Source: Bemisia tabaci (Eukaryota; Arthropoda; Insecta; Hemiptera; Aleyrodidae). From it: a stretch of DNA of 64,000 nucleotides. This document shows positions 8,094 through 20,689 of this stretch, piece by piece. The notes under the pieces were generated by a model. That model was not told the DNA's origin, searched no databases, and was given only the letters and a program-made list of their open reading frames with translations. Each line of letters starts with the position of its first letter. Positions within the stretch are counted from its first letter, which is position 1. The position numbers and the translations under genes are program-made. The stretch is from assembly GCF_918797505.1 (NCBI RefSeq), contig NC_092794.1, forward strand, positions 36,219,721 through 36,283,720, given 5' to 3'.

Positions 8094-8950
8094 AAAATCT
8101 TGATGCCTATAAAGTTTTTGAACAAATAGAACTCTTTATAAAAGGGTGTATGCCAAATCGGCAAAACCCCCCCTCGTGGATTTCGACCATTTTTAAATTT
8201 ATTTCTTACTCTAGGATACGCCTTTCTCCTCAATTTCAAGGACTGAAATGAATTTCTTTTCGCGTAGCAGCATTGCCGAGTTAAGTTCCATATCTTTTGA
8301 ACGAAAAAAGATATTGAGGTTTGGTTTGCGCTAGAATTCTTCAAAAATTGCACTCTTTTGAAATATGCGTTCAATTTGATTGTTACCGTAATTTAAGATT
8401 GCGATGGTGCCATTTTTCACACTTTCTTATTAAAGAATTACAATAGAAGAAGAAGACATATTCAAATTTAAATTCCTGTATCGTCTACAATAACGAGCGG
8501 AGCGGAGAGTACTTTAACATTCACAAACACACGGAAGCGTGCACTCACACTGCAACAATTTTATTTGGCCAGGAATGATTATTCAAGAAGAATAAGAAAT
8601 CATCACCTGTGATCGCTTACCCAAATCAAATGATCAGAGTATAATTTAATTGAATGCTGTACCCTTTTGAGTGACCCTTCCTGTACTCCAGAGCATAAAC
8701 ATTTGAAGTCTAATGTGAAAATCAATCATCAACTTCAAACAATCTCTTGGTGAACTTGAGACAAACTGACAGTGCTTATCGGAAAAGAATAGACTAACAT
8801 CGGAAAACTTTGGAGAAGACGACAACAATCATTCTGTCAATGCTTATCCAAATTAAACAAATCAGAATTCAACCGTACACTGCACTCTTTTTCCCTTGCC
8901 TATGTTTTTATCCAATGGTTTTTCATATGGTTAAGGTTTTTAATGAGGCA
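8094..8950. other. Non-coding AT-rich DNA, no gene seen
   Basis: No coding region is recognisable. It probably continues the element interrupted by the copia insertion. A short GAGCGGAGCGGAGAG stretch near 8494 resembles the GC-rich tails of local repeats. Confidence 0.5.
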
Positions 8951-9125
8951 GTATTTCGTGTGATCTCCGTGGGCTAATAATTCCATGCAGTGATCGATTT
9001 GATCTCCGTGGGCTAAAAATTTCATGCAGTGATCTATTTGATCTCCGTGGGCTAATAGTTCCATGCAGTGATCTATTTGATCTCCGTGGGCTAATAATTC
9101 CATGCAGAGATCGTTTTAATCTCTG
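8950..9125 (+). repeat. 39-bp tandem repeat, about 4.5 units
   Basis: Units built around TGATCTCCGTGGGCTAAT and TTCCATGCAGTGATC recur every 39 bp. The reverse strand therefore shows a 13-residue periodic peptide (MELLAHGDQIDHC), an artefact of the period being divisible by three. There are no spacers between units, so it is a minisatellite. Confidence 0.9.
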
Positions 9126-9159
9126 TAGGACTAAATCAGTTCTGAAACAATGGACTGTT

Positions 9160-9230
9160 CAACTGCAGGGGACGCCCGTAAGACAGTGACATTTCAACTG
9201 CAAGGGACGCCCGTAAGACAGTGGCATTGT
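9160..9230 (+). repeat. 35-bp tandem duplication
   Basis: CAACTGCAGGGGACGCCCG and the following GTAAGACAGTG block occur twice, 35 bp apart, directly after the 39-bp array. No gene is apparent. The following AT-rich stretch to about 9680 also holds nothing recognisable. Confidence 0.75.
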
Positions 9231-9689
9231 ATGCATGTAGCAGCAGAGGCATAATTAGCATATAAAATGGATAACCACAAATATATATATATCAATAAAT
9301 TATAATACGTCATGTATGAATTGTAATCACTTTCGCCCCCTCGGGAGAATGTTCATCTAACAACAATGTCAGTGTCAGCTGATAAAATGTATATTTTCTC
9401 ATAATAGGTTAATAAATGTTTTCAGTCATTCTTTGACATCTACCAAGAATTGTTATGGTATTTATTTATAATTACTACGTAATAATATATTTTTCTTATT
9501 AAAAACTTAGAAAAACAATACAAATAATAATTAAAATTAATAATAAAAAATAATAATTTAAAAAAAAAGAAAGAAGAGCATAGGGTAAAATAGTAACTTT
9601 ACGAAATATTCAAGAGCAGGGAGTCACTTTATTTATTACACAAAGAAGTCTTATACAAAAAACATAAGTTAAAGCAAAACTTTGAGATC

Positions 9690-10456
9690 AAAAAACCGGC
9701 GCTCCGCTTCGCTTCGCTCGCGTCTTTTCAGGGTCGTCTGCACATCTAGTTTTTCTTCTTTTTAAGTGTCCCGCGCATCCACCGCGGGAAGGAAGTGTAT
9801 TTCCCGAAGTGGGATTTTTGTAGTCATAAAATCGTACGTCTGTAAGTCATTGTGTAATGGATAGTTTTTCCCAGATATTTCCTTTCCTTGGGCGGCTGTG
9901 CGACGAACAGTTCGTCCAAAAACTTTCTTCACCTGACCCACTGTGCGACGCGCAGTTTGTCCAAAATCTTCCTTCCCCTAGACCACTAGGCGACGAAAAG
10001 CTTGTTCAAAAACTTCTTCCCCCTGACCCACTGTGCGACGATCAGCTTGTCCAAAAACTTTCTCCCCCGACCCACTGTACGGCGCTGCTCCGGCCGGCTC
10101 CCCTCATGCCGCGCACCCCCCGCCTAAAACTTTCAAAGCTCGCCATTTTTAAACGGCCCAGCCGATTTAGCTCGAATTCAATACCAAACCAGTCCTAGGA
10201 GAGAACTACCACCCGTAAAAATTTCAGCTCAAAATATTCATTTTCGTTTGAGTTATCGAGTGGACAAGATTTGACCTCCCCCCACTTTCGAGCCCCACCC
10301 CTCAAAATCTATTGCCTCAAATTTCAATTTTTTCTCGCAGAATAGTAGTCCTAATGAGTCTCTACTAAATGCAAAAAAATTGGTCAAAATATCTTTCAAC
10401 GTAAGAAAGATATAACTACTCAAAAATCGAAAAATCTTAAAAAGGCGGAAATACAT
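9690..10456 (-). mobile_element. Inverted copy of the 1218-2055 repeat
   Basis: In reverse complement this matches 1218-2055, including the GC-rich tail (at 9690-9720 here), the 45-bp minisatellite (9890-10085) and the terminal block ending GGCGGAAATAC at 10454. The copies differ by many substitutions and small indels. An (ATT)n tract follows, then the Helitron-like array. No domain is recognisable in its frames. Confidence 0.7.
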
Positions 10457-10479
10457 CATTATTATTATTATTATTTTAG

Positions 10480-11620
10480 TACTTTATATATAAAGCTGCT
10501 GTTCCCACTCACTCTGCCCCCTCTAGATAAAAATTGGCCGAAGCGATTTCCTTTAAAATTGGTACACGCTTAGCTATTGTAATGAGGAGGTGATTAAAAT
10601 TATTCCCATTCAAATCCGCTGCCTCGGATGCCCGCAAGAGTGAAAAGTTATTTTTCCATATAGTATTACATTGGTGATACGCGGTTGTTTACGCGCATCG
10701 CGCCGAACAGGTTCAATCCTGTTGCGTGACGTCACTGCCTTATAGACGAAATTTAAGGTTTTAGGAGGTATTTTTCGACGAATGTATGAGGAATTTGGTA
10801 AGCGGGGGTATTTTTCTCGGGGGATCTCGAATTTTTGGTCGGATTTTCAAAATCTCAAAATCCAAGATGGCGGCCGTGGCCTAAAATGCTAAGTCGGCTC
10901 CTGTTTGATCGATTTTCGTGAAACTCGGTATCCTCAGGTATTTTTCGACGAGAAACTCGAATTTTTGGTTAGATTTTCAAAATTTCCAATTCCAAGATGG
11001 CGGCCGTGGCCTAAAATGCTAAGTCGGCTCCTGTTTGATCGATTTTCGTGAAACTCGGTATCCACAGGTATTTTTCGACGAGAAACTCGAATTTTTGGTC
11101 GGATTTTCAAAATCTCAAAATCCAAGACGGCGGCCGTGGCCTAAATTGCTAAGTCGGCTCCTGTTCTATCGATTTTCGTGAAACTCGGTATCCAGGGGTA
11201 TTTTTCGACGAGAAACTCGAATTTTTGGTTAGATTTTCAAAATCTCAAAATCCAAGATGGCGGCCGTGGCCTAAATTGCTATCTCGGCTTCTGATCCATC
11301 GATTTTTGTGAAATTCGGTAGTAGGAGGTGTATTTCGACGGAGAACTCGCATTTTTGGTCAGATTTTCATCATTTCCAAATCCAAGATGGCGGCCCCGCA
11401 CGAAAACGCGGTCCGGACTCCTAGAACATCAATTTCTGTAAAACTTGGTGAAAAAGAAGATTAAGACATAGATGTTGTCTCCTCATCAATGTTAAAAACT
11501 GTGCGGGGCGGTGGCGGCTCGCGGAGCGAGTCGCAAGTTCGTCGCGAAGCGTAGAACTGGGGTCCAGGGGCACTCCCCGGCTAGACGTGTCAGCTCGCAA
11601 AGCGAGCTAATCACGACTAG
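10480..11620 (+). mobile_element. Helitron-like non-autonomous element, copy 1
   Basis: It starts TACTTTATATATAAAGCTGCTG. It carries five 130-bp tandem units, each with an AAGATGGCGGC-type core, at 10861, 10991, 11121, 11251 and 11381. It ends with the hairpin AGCTCGC-AAA-GCGAGCT, nine or ten spacer bases and CTAG followed by T. A 3' hairpin plus CTRR and an adjacent T is the Helitron signature. There are no Rep/helicase reading frames, so it depends on a partner. The next copy follows directly, head to tail. Confidence 0.65.
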
Positions 11621-11621
11621 T

Positions 11622-13022
11622 TACTTTATATAAAGCTGCTGTTCCCACTCACTCTGCCTCCTCTAGATAAAAATTGGCCGAAGCGATTTCCTTTAAAATT
11701 GGTACACGCTTAGCTATTGTAATGAGGAGGTGATTAAAATTATTCCCATTCAAATGCGCTGCCTCGGATGCCCGCAAGAGTGAAAAGTTATTTATCCATA
11801 TAGTATTACATTGGAGATACGCGGTCGTTTACGCGCATAGCGTCGAACAGGTTCAATCCTGTTGCGTGACGTCACTGCCTTATAGACGAAATTTAAGGTT
11901 TTAGGAGGTATTTTTCGACGAATGTTTGTGGAATTTGGTAAGCGGGGGTATTTTTCTCGGAGGATCTCGAATTTTTGGTCGGATTTTCAAAATCTCAAAA
12001 TCCAAGATGGCGGCCGTGGCCTAAAACGCTAAGTCGGCTCCTATTTGATCGATTTTCGTGAAACTCGGTATCCACAGGTATTTTTCGACGAGAAACTCGA
12101 ATTTTTGGTCAGATTTTCAAAATTTCCAATTCCAAGATGGCGGCCGTGGCCTAAAATGCTAAGTCGGCTCCTGTTTGATCGATTTTCGTGAAACTCGGTA
12201 TCCACAGGTATTTTTCGACGAGAAACTCGAATTTTTGGTCGGATTTTCAAAATCTCAAAATCCAAGACGGCGGCCGTAGCCTAAATTGCTAAGTCGGCTC
12301 CTGTTCTATCGATTTTCGTGAAACTCGGTATCCAGGGGTATTTTTCGACGAGAAACTCGAATTTTTGGTCGGATTTTCAAAATCTCAAAATCCAGGATGG
12401 CGGCCGTGGCCTAAAATGCTAAGTCGGCTCCTGTTTGATCGATTTTCGTGAAACTCGGTATCCACAGGTATTTTTCGACGGGGAACTCGAATATTTGGTT
12501 AGATTTTCAAAATTTCAAAATCCAAGATGGCAACCGTGGCCTAAAATGCTACATCGCTTCCTAATATCGATCGATTTTTGTGAAATTCGGTATTAGGGGG
12601 TATATTTCGACGGGAAATTAGAATTTAAGGTCCGATTTTCAAAATTCAAAAATCCAAGATGACGAACGTGGTCTAAATTGCTATCTTGACTCCCGATCCA
12701 TCAATTTTTGTGAAATTCGATATTAGGAGGTGTATTTCGACGGGAAATTAGAATTTTAGGTCCGATTTTCAAAATTCAAAAATCCAAGATGGCGGCCCCG
12801 CACGGAAACGCGGTCCGGACTCCTAGAATATCAATTTCTGTAAAACTTGGTGAAAAAGAAGATTAAGACATAGATGTTGTCTCCTCAACAATGTAAAAAA
12901 CTGTTCGGGGCGGTGGCGGCTCGCGGAGCGAGTCGCAAGTTCGTCGCGAAGCGTAGAACTGGGGTCCAGGGGCACTCCCCGGCTAGACGTGTCAGCTCGC
13001 AAAGCGAGCTAATCACGGCTAG
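11622..13022 (+). mobile_element. Helitron-like non-autonomous element, copy 2
   Basis: This has the same structure and close sequence identity to copy 1, but with seven 130-bp units (cores at 12001, 12131, 12261, 12391, 12521, about 12653 and 12783). It ends with the same hairpin and CTAG at 13019-13022, again followed by T. The extra units account for most of the 260-bp length difference. No coding capacity is seen. Confidence 0.65.
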
Positions 13023-16000
13023 TCTATATAAATAAAATCGTTGGGGGTTTCACTGTAACGCTTATTTCTGGAGTTCTACCGGACCGATTTCGACGATGCT
13101 TGACTCTGGTGAAAGCCCTTGACGTCCCGATGTCCGCAAAACTTTCAGACTTCCAAATTGTTCAGCCTCTATCGCTTGAGACGCTCTTGAAGCCAAATCC
13201 ACCCCCCTCCGACCTTACGTTTCCGAGAGTTGCGGTATGTTTCCGTTGTAACGCCTAATTTGAGAGATCTACCGGGGCGATTTTTACGATTTTTGGGTCG
13301 ACTGCAAACTTCTAGCTTCCAGATGCTCGCAAAATTGTCAGACTTCCAAATTTTTCAGACTCCTCTTCCTGAGACGCTCTTAAAGCCAAATCTACCCCCC
13401 TCCGGCCTTAAGTTCCCGGGAATTGGTGTATGTTCCTGTTGTAACGCCTATTTTGAAAGATCTACCGGGGCGATTTTTACGATTTTTGGGTCGATTGAAA
13501 GCTTCTAGCTCCTAGATGCTCGCAAAACTATGAGAATTCCCAATTTTTCAGCCACATCTGTGTAGACCGCTGAGAGATTCAAATAGACCCCTCTCCATAT
13601 TACTACTACACAGCCTTCACCCAACGCCGAAGGTCAAACTCGGACTCTGTCTCAGCACTGCTCTGTCTGAATAAAAGGAAGCCGCCCCAGCTACGTGGTT
13701 CCATAAAACTGTCGAAGCGGCGCGATGACATGGGTTTTCCCGTCCTTTTTGTCTAACAACCCTCGAGACCGAGGCTGCCCGTTACGGGATCGCAGCCCTA
13801 TTGTCTCATATGCCAAACAAAATCTGACCCTCTAAATTTAAGGACAGTAAAAATGCAATTTTTTCTATCATTCGGAAATTGTTTTTACAGTGTACATTCT
13901 TCGATTCGCGGTGAAATTTTGAGCAGAATGGTGGTCAAACTAATGAAAATACATGATTCTACGGTACACTAAGATCGATACCACAACTGCTGCATTTATA
14001 ACTTGCTGAACGATATTTCCGTTACTTATCAACATATCACGACGAAATTTAGTTCGTTGTAATAAACTTTTTTAGCAGAGCGTAAATTTACTGAGAAAGT
14101 TGAAATCGAACCCGATGAGAGAAATTTCATCAATTTTTTTGGAGCTCCACTAAGCCGAGCAGGAAGGGAAAAAAGGATGACGAATTGAGATCTATTGCTG
14201 TCGCCTGGTCTCCTGACTCCTGACTCATGTCCAGGCCCAGCTATTCTTGAACGTTTTGACGAGATTTTGTCGGCAGACAAGTCAAAACATGATTTTCCGA
14301 CCAGGGAGCGACATCCAAACCTCGCGCTAATGCTCTCATTGTATTTTTATTGGAGTTATGTCCGAATATTTTGAAAAAAAGCCGAAAATGGTCTCTTTTT
14401 TAAAGCGCAGTGTTTGCAATTCTGCCCTGCTACGGAAGAACGACATGTGAACATTCGAGAGTTGCCAAATTTTCTTCGATAAAATGTTTATTTTTGAGGA
14501 AAATTATGAATATTTTCCCCATGAAATTTTCACACGTTTTAGATCAAATTAAAAACAAAATTATCCAAGAAATTGGTAGACAAGCATTCAAAAATTTTCC
14601 TGAAATTTAGTGGTTTTCCAGGGGAAATTTGGCAACGTCTGAAGACTCATACGGCGTTTTTCCTTACCACTGCAGAATTATGTTCGTCCCTCCCGTTACC
14701 CCTACATCAGCCACCTTTATCGAAGAGCAAAGGAAAACCGTGGGAAAAAACATCAGGAAGCAAAATGTTTTCAGGACTGAATTGTTTCCTTTGAATTGCT
14801 TCCTCTGAGTTGCTCCGAAAATCAGTCTATTCGTGTACGCTGCCAACTTAGCTGCATCCTGCATCTCGAGAGCAACACTGATTAGATTTCGAAATCTCGC
14901 GACTTTTTGAGAGGTTGCCCATCGCTCATCTGCTTTCGTCGGATACGTTCTTTTACGGTTATGTTAGTTGATCAATGGGTACTTAACAATATCTGCTCAA
15001 TTTTTCTTTCTTTTTTCACGGAACAGTTCCGATTTGTGAGTGTCCGATACTGAGTGATACTATTTTACCTCTGTATTCGCGAGATACGTTCTTTTGCGGC
15101 CGCGCCAGTCGATGAATGGATATTTAGCAATTTCTATTCATACTTTCTTTCCTTTCTTTTTTTTTTACGGAATATCCTCGGTTTTTTAGTGTCCAACCCA
15201 GTTTGAGGCTATTGTACACCCGTTTTCGCCAGAAACGTTCTACACAATTTCTACTCATATTTTCTGGGTGCAAATGTGCGAGATTGTTGCGTCCTGTGCA
15301 TGAAGTTTGTCTCTTTTTAGTGCGTATACTAATTAATGAGTCTAATAATTTACACATTCAAACAATTCACTCGAATTTTTTACGCAGAATGTTCCTTGAG
15401 TGAGTAGCTAACGACTAGGAGGAGTAACTCCAAATTTACATGTATTTTGCCGGTCAGTGCCGAGTAACCGAAAATCCTTCTTTCATAAGGTAATACGTTT
15501 TGTACCCCGTTCGTTCATATATTTGCGCGAAATTCATTTGAAAATACATTCATTTATATGATGGCCAAATGCATGAGATGCTTTTTTTTAATGTAACATT
15601 CGAAATTGTCTCTTTTCTTAAGTCCTAAACTTCTCTACTACTGGCGCCACCCGACGTATGATTGTTTAAGTCTGTGGCTTTGGTGCGGCTTTGGCTGGAG
15701 ACCTGGAGGACGCCAGTGAGCTACTCCTCCTGGCCAATACGAAGTGCGCAGGGCTTACATTGTCATATTCCGGAGGGACTTCGCCTTATTTAACTCACAG
15801 TTAATGCCCCCTCCCCCCCCCCCCCCCAGAAAAATCCCTTACAGGAAAACTATCCATAAAAAATTTACAAGGAAGATCATTACGGAACTGAAAACAGGTA
15901 AACTAATTTAGGAAGGAATGCCTCTCGTATTCATGTATTCAAAAGAGTTCTTATTGGATTACATTACTTTATCATCTTTTTGCATTTACGGCACGGAATA

Positions 16001-16107
16001 CGGCTCGCTTGCGAGCCGTAAGTCACTCGCGAAGCGAGTGACCGGGGGTCCAGGGGGCGGAGCCCTCGGCTAGACGCGAGGCGAGCGAAGCGAGCCACAG
16101 CGGCTTG
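13023..16107 (+). mobile_element. Probable non-autonomous Helitron with 193-bp repeats
   Basis: TCTATATAAATAAAATCG begins immediately after the preceding CTAG and resembles a Helitron 5' end. A 193-bp unit follows about 2.6 times, anchored by GTAACGC at 13055, 13248 and 13441 with a CTACCGG.CGATTT block. From 13560 to 15995 no gene is recognisable; there is a C-homopolymer near 15820. At 16000-16107 there is the multi-hairpin terminal module with the CCGGGGGTCCAGGGGGCGG block and a final CTTG followed by T. CTTG deviates from CTRR. That both ends belong to one element is inference. Confidence 0.4.
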
Positions 16108-16789
16108 TCATTAATATCATTAATAGGTATCATTAATCATTAATATAAACTTCGAAGGATTCAGACTTTCAGCGATTCTACCTTTTTCTATTTCACTCGA
16201 GAGGTTGCCAGATTGTGCGATAAATGTGAATATTTTACATGGGTTTGAATTGGGGAAAGTGCTAAAAACGCAACTTATCTGGCAACAATAGAGTTCGGGA
16301 GGGGTGAGAGGCTGCTTTCCTGGGAAAACCCATGATTTAGCCGGAAATGTCATTAAAACAATTAATTCCGTTTGAAGCATCAATTGTATACTAGGGGAAA
16401 GCTATTTTAAAGGGTATCCCGGGATAAGCATGTCAAAATGCCCTTGTGAGTGGATTTTTATTTTAACCATTTTAAGTCATTAAGGGTGTCCTAAAACTTA
16501 GGTTTTGGGGGATTTTAGCCCCCCAACCCCCTCCGCCCCCCCTCAGACCCCCAAAAACTGCTTTTTGGGCTATTTTTGACTATGCTAACGTCATTTCCTC
16601 ATAACTTTCGTAATTTTCGATAGAATTGAACCAAAATTTGTCAGAATCTACATCAATTAGCTTAGTTTTTGTAGAAAAAAATTCATTATCATCGGATAAT
16701 ATTTTAGCCTCCAAAAAAATTCGTAAAATTTTTGAAAAAATCATTTTTTTCCTATTTTCGCGGCTAGGTGGCGTATGGAAACATGTACA

Positions 16790-18000
16790 CAAACAAAAAT
16801 TGTCTCTTTTCTTAATTTATACATCCAATAAGATACAGTAAAAATTTCGTGTTGATCGGAGTGGTGCGCCATACTTAAAAACGCAATTTTCTAACCTCAA
16901 AACGGCCTAAATGCCACCATTAGCCTCCTTTGATGGCTAGGCGTGGAGAAATGTAGAGAGAAATATCCGGTTTTATCGTCTCACCTCTTAAGTGATCCAC
17001 TTAAGTACCTTGAGTCAAAATTTCGAGTCGATCAGAGTGGTGCGCAACACCCAAGCACGCAATTTTCTAACCTCAAAACGCCGAAATTGCCCATTTCGGC
17101 ACCCATTATCACTCCGTGTGAAAAAGTAAGAAGAGGTACATCCGATATTATTGTCCTACCTCATAAATTAGACACTTAAGTGCATTTAGTCAAAATTTCG
17201 TGTCGATCAGAGTGGTGCGCAACACCTAAGCACGCAATTTTCTAACCTCAAAACGCCGATATTGCCCATTTCGGCACCCATTATCACTCCGTGTGAAAAA
17301 AAAAGAAGAGATACATCCGATATTATAGTCCTACTTCATGAATTAGGCACTTAAGTGCATTTAGTCAAAATTTCGTGTCGATCAGAGTGGTGCGCAACAC
17401 CTAAGCACGCGATTTTCTAACCTCAAAACGCCGAAATTGCCCATTTCGGCACCCATTATCACTCCGTGTGAAAAAGTAAGAAGAGGTACATCCGATATTA
17501 TTGTCCTACCTCATAAATTAGACACTTAAGTGCATTTAGTCAAAATTTCGTGTCGATCAGAGTGGTGCGCAACACCTAAGCACGCAATTTTCTAACCTCA
17601 AAACGCCGATATTGCCCATTTCGGCACCCATTATCACTCCGTGTGAAAAAGTAAGAAGAGATACATCCGATATTATTGTCCTACCTCATAAATTGGGCAC
17701 TTAAGTGCATTTATTCAAAATTTCGTGTCGATCAGAGTGGTCCGCAACACCTAAGCACGCGATTTTCTAACCTCAAAACGGCCAAAATGCCTATTTCAGC
17801 ACCCATTATCACTCCGTGTAAAAAAAAGAGAGGTGGGTACATTCGATTTTATAGTCCTACCTCATGAATTAGACACTTGAGTACCTCGAGTCAAAATTTC
17901 GTGTTGATCAGAGTGATAAGCAACTCCCGAACACGCCGCTTTCTAACCTGAAACCTCCCAAAATTCCCATTTTGGCATTCATTATCACTGTATGTCAGCC
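16790..18000 (+). repeat. 175-bp tandem array in the left arm
   Basis: Units are anchored by the GATCAGAGTGGTGCGCAAC block at 16864, 17040, 17215, 17390, 17565, 17740 and a degenerate one near 17914, so spacing is 174-176 bp. The units alternate slightly in sequence. The outermost and innermost are most diverged, as expected of arrays homogenised from the middle. Confidence 0.9.
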
Positions 18001-18573
18001 AAGATCCCGCTTGAAAATTGCATGATGCACATTTCAAAGTTTATTTTGGCACCCTGCCGCGTAGCAGACCCGGTCACTCAGGGAAACCTCTAAACTCTTA
18101 GGATATACAATGACGGTAGGGGGGCTCGCTCATACCCCATGAAGAAGCGTTCCCTCGTCCAAACTTCCATAATACGTAGCGGTGCAATGAGTGCTGGCAA
18201 ATTCAAGTCAATCTGTCACGTAATACTTAGGACAATTAGTCGAATTTAACGATTAAATAGCCGAACTTAACGGATTACAGTAGACGTATTTACCGTAATA
18301 TAGTCGTATTTTACGTGGTCTAGCATTGGCCTCAGTATACCCTTCAGCTCGCCCTGAGGGATTCCCTTCATGAATCCCCAGCACTCATTGCACCGCTACG
18401 TAGTATGGAAGTTTGGACGAGGGAACGCTTCTTCGTGGGGGATGAGCGAGCCTCCCTAGCGTCATATATATCCTAGGAGTTTAGAGGTTTCCCTGAGTGA
18501 CCGGGTCTGCTACGCGGCAGGGTGCCAAAATAAACTTTGAAATGTGCATCATGCAATTTTCAAGCGGGATCTT

Positions 18574-19784
18574 GGCTGACATACAGTGATAATGAATGCC
18601 AAAATGGGAATTTTGGGAGGTTTCAGGTTAGAAAGCGGCGTGTTCGGGAGTTGCTTATCACTCTGATCAACACGAAATTTTGACTCGAGGTACTCAAGTG
18701 TCTAATTCATGAGGTAGGACTATAAAATCGAATGTACCCACCTCTCTTTTTTTTACACGGAGTGATAATGGGTGCTGAAATAGGCATTTTGGCCGTTTTG
18801 AGGTTAGAAAATCGCGTGCTTAGGTGTTGCGGACCACTCTGATCGACACGAAATTTTGAATAAATGCACTTAAGTGCCCAATTTATGAGGTAGGACAATA
18901 ATATCGGATGTATCTCTTCTTACTTTTTCACACGGAGTGATAATGGGTGCCGAAATGGGCAATATCGGCGTTTTGAGGTTAGAAAATTGCGTGCTTAGGT
19001 GTTGCGCACCACTCTGATCGACACGAAATTTTGACTAAATGCACTTAAGTGTCTAATTTATGAGGTAGGACAATAATATCGGATGTACCTCTTCTTACTT
19101 TTTCACACGGAGTGATAATGGGTGCCGAAATGGGCAATTTCGGCGTTTTGAGGTTAGAAAATCGCGTGCTTAGGTGTTGCGCACCACTCTGATCGACACG
19201 AAATTTTGACTAAATGCACTTAAGTGCCTAATTCATGAAGTAGGACTATAATATCGGATGTATCTCTTCTTTTTTTTTCACACGGAGTGATAATGGGTGC
19301 CGAAATGGGCAATATCGGCGTTTTGAGGTTAGAAAATTGCGTGCTTAGGTGTTGCGCACCACTCTGATCGACACGAAATTTTGACTAAATGCACTTAAGT
19401 GTCTAATTTATGAGGTAGGACAATAATATCGGATGTACCTCTTCTTACTTTTTCACACGGAGTGATAATGGGTGCCGAAATGGGCAATTTCGGCGTTTTG
19501 AGGTTAGAAAATTGCGTGCTTGGGTGTTGCGCACCACTCTGATCGACTCGAAATTTTGACTCAAGGTACTTAAGTGGATCACTTAAGAGGTGAGACGATA
19601 AAACCGGATATTTCTCTCTACATTTCTCCACGCCTAGCCATCAAAGGAGGCTAATGGTGGCATTTAGGCCGTTTTGAGGTTAGAAAATTGCGTTTTTAAG
19701 TATGGCGCACCACTCCGATCAACACGAAATTTTTACTGTATCTTATTGGATGTATAAATTAAGAAAAGAGACAATTTTTGTTTG
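18574..19784 (-). repeat. 175-bp tandem array in the right arm
   Basis: This is the mirror image of 16790-18000, with the same units in the same order read on the opposite strand. No length difference between the arrays is evident, since mirrored coordinates always sum to 36574. Confidence 0.9.
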
Positions 19785-20165
19785 TGTACATGTTTCCATA
19801 CGCCACCTAGCCGCGAAAATAGGAAAAAAATGATTTTTTCAAAAATTTTACGAATTTTTTTGGAGGCTAAAATATTATCCGATGATAATGAATTTTTTTC
19901 TACAAAAACTAAGCTAATTGATGTAGATTCTGACAAATTTTGGTTCAATTCTATCGAAAATTACGAAAGTTATGAGGAAATGACGTTAGCATAGTCAAAA
20001 ATAGCCCAAAAAGCAGTTTTTGGGGGTCTGAGGGGGGGCGGAGGGGGTTGGGGGGCTAAAATCCCCCAAAACCTAAGTTTTAGGACACCCTTGATGACTT
20101 AAAATGGTTAAAATAAAAATCCACTCACAAGGGCATTTTGACATGCTTATCCCGGGATACCCTTT

Positions 20166-20685
20166 ATAGTTGTAAATGGACACAGATGCTACAGAAAGGG
20201 AAAAAGGAAAGGGAAAGGAAATGAAATGAGGATATGATTACTTATATGCAATCAGAGAGAATAAAACAAAAACATCAGAGAAATTTATATGCATTGAAAG
20301 TATAAGAAAAAAACACGAGTGGGCTCATTGCGATGCGGAACTCGAGCTATACTATATCGTTGAGCAGTTTTTAGACCCCTACGCCACCGATAATCTTCTT
20401 AAGAGGTAAACATGAACTTTTGCTACTTCAGCAAGTCAAATCGCAGAAGGAGATCCATAGGTTGTCTTTTTCCGCCACCCGATGGGATGACGTTATCCAG
20501 TCAGATGCGTTTTTGAAGAAATGATCGATACCCATCATCGCTTCATCTCCACACATCTATTCATGTGCAAATGATGGAATGCTCCGGTAACAAAGTTCTG
20601 TGACGAAATCACGTTTTCCTCCAGAGTCTCCAAAATGTATACATCTTAGTGATCAAATGTACAATCACTGAGAAAAATGGCTCGC
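20166..20685. other. Non-coding DNA, no gene seen
   Basis: This is purine-rich then mixed-composition DNA between the fold-back element and the next Helitron-type end. I recognise no gene, repeat boundary or promoter here. Confidence 0.5.
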
Positions 20686-20689
20686 GGAG

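Larger units (their letters stand above)
16409..20165. mobile_element. 3.76-kb fold-back element with very long inverted arms
   Basis: The sequence is a near-perfect palindrome about 18287. Arms run 16409-18196 and 18378-20165, with a roughly 180-bp spacer. Symmetry holds base for base over most of the arms: every frame in one arm has an identical mirror frame in the other. The outer ends are AAGGGTATCCCGGG and its complement, each flanked by TA, compatible with a TA target duplication. Each arm carries about seven 175-bp tandem units. There is no transposase. The architecture recalls Drosophila Foldback elements. The mobilising family is unknown; TA flanks would suit a Tc1/mariner enzyme. 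Confidence 0.85.

Noticed and set aside
8950..9125. Regular 39-bp direct repeats resembling a CRISPR array
   Set aside because: Units abut without unique spacers and the setting is a eukaryotic nuclear genome; it is a minisatellite.
13230..13508. Protein-coding frame with DLPGRFLRFLGRL-type repeats
   Set aside because: It is a translation of the 193-bp tandem repeat and has no domain.
16580..19994. Mirrored 63-78 residue open frames as genes
   Set aside because: Each is duplicated exactly in the opposite arm and crosses 175-bp tandem units; they have no domain and follow the palindrome.
16409..20165. Palindrome as a sequencing or assembly artefact
   Set aside because: There is an asymmetric 180-bp spacer, a few arm differences near the centre and TA at both outer ends, all better explained by a genuine fold-back element; not fully excluded without reads.
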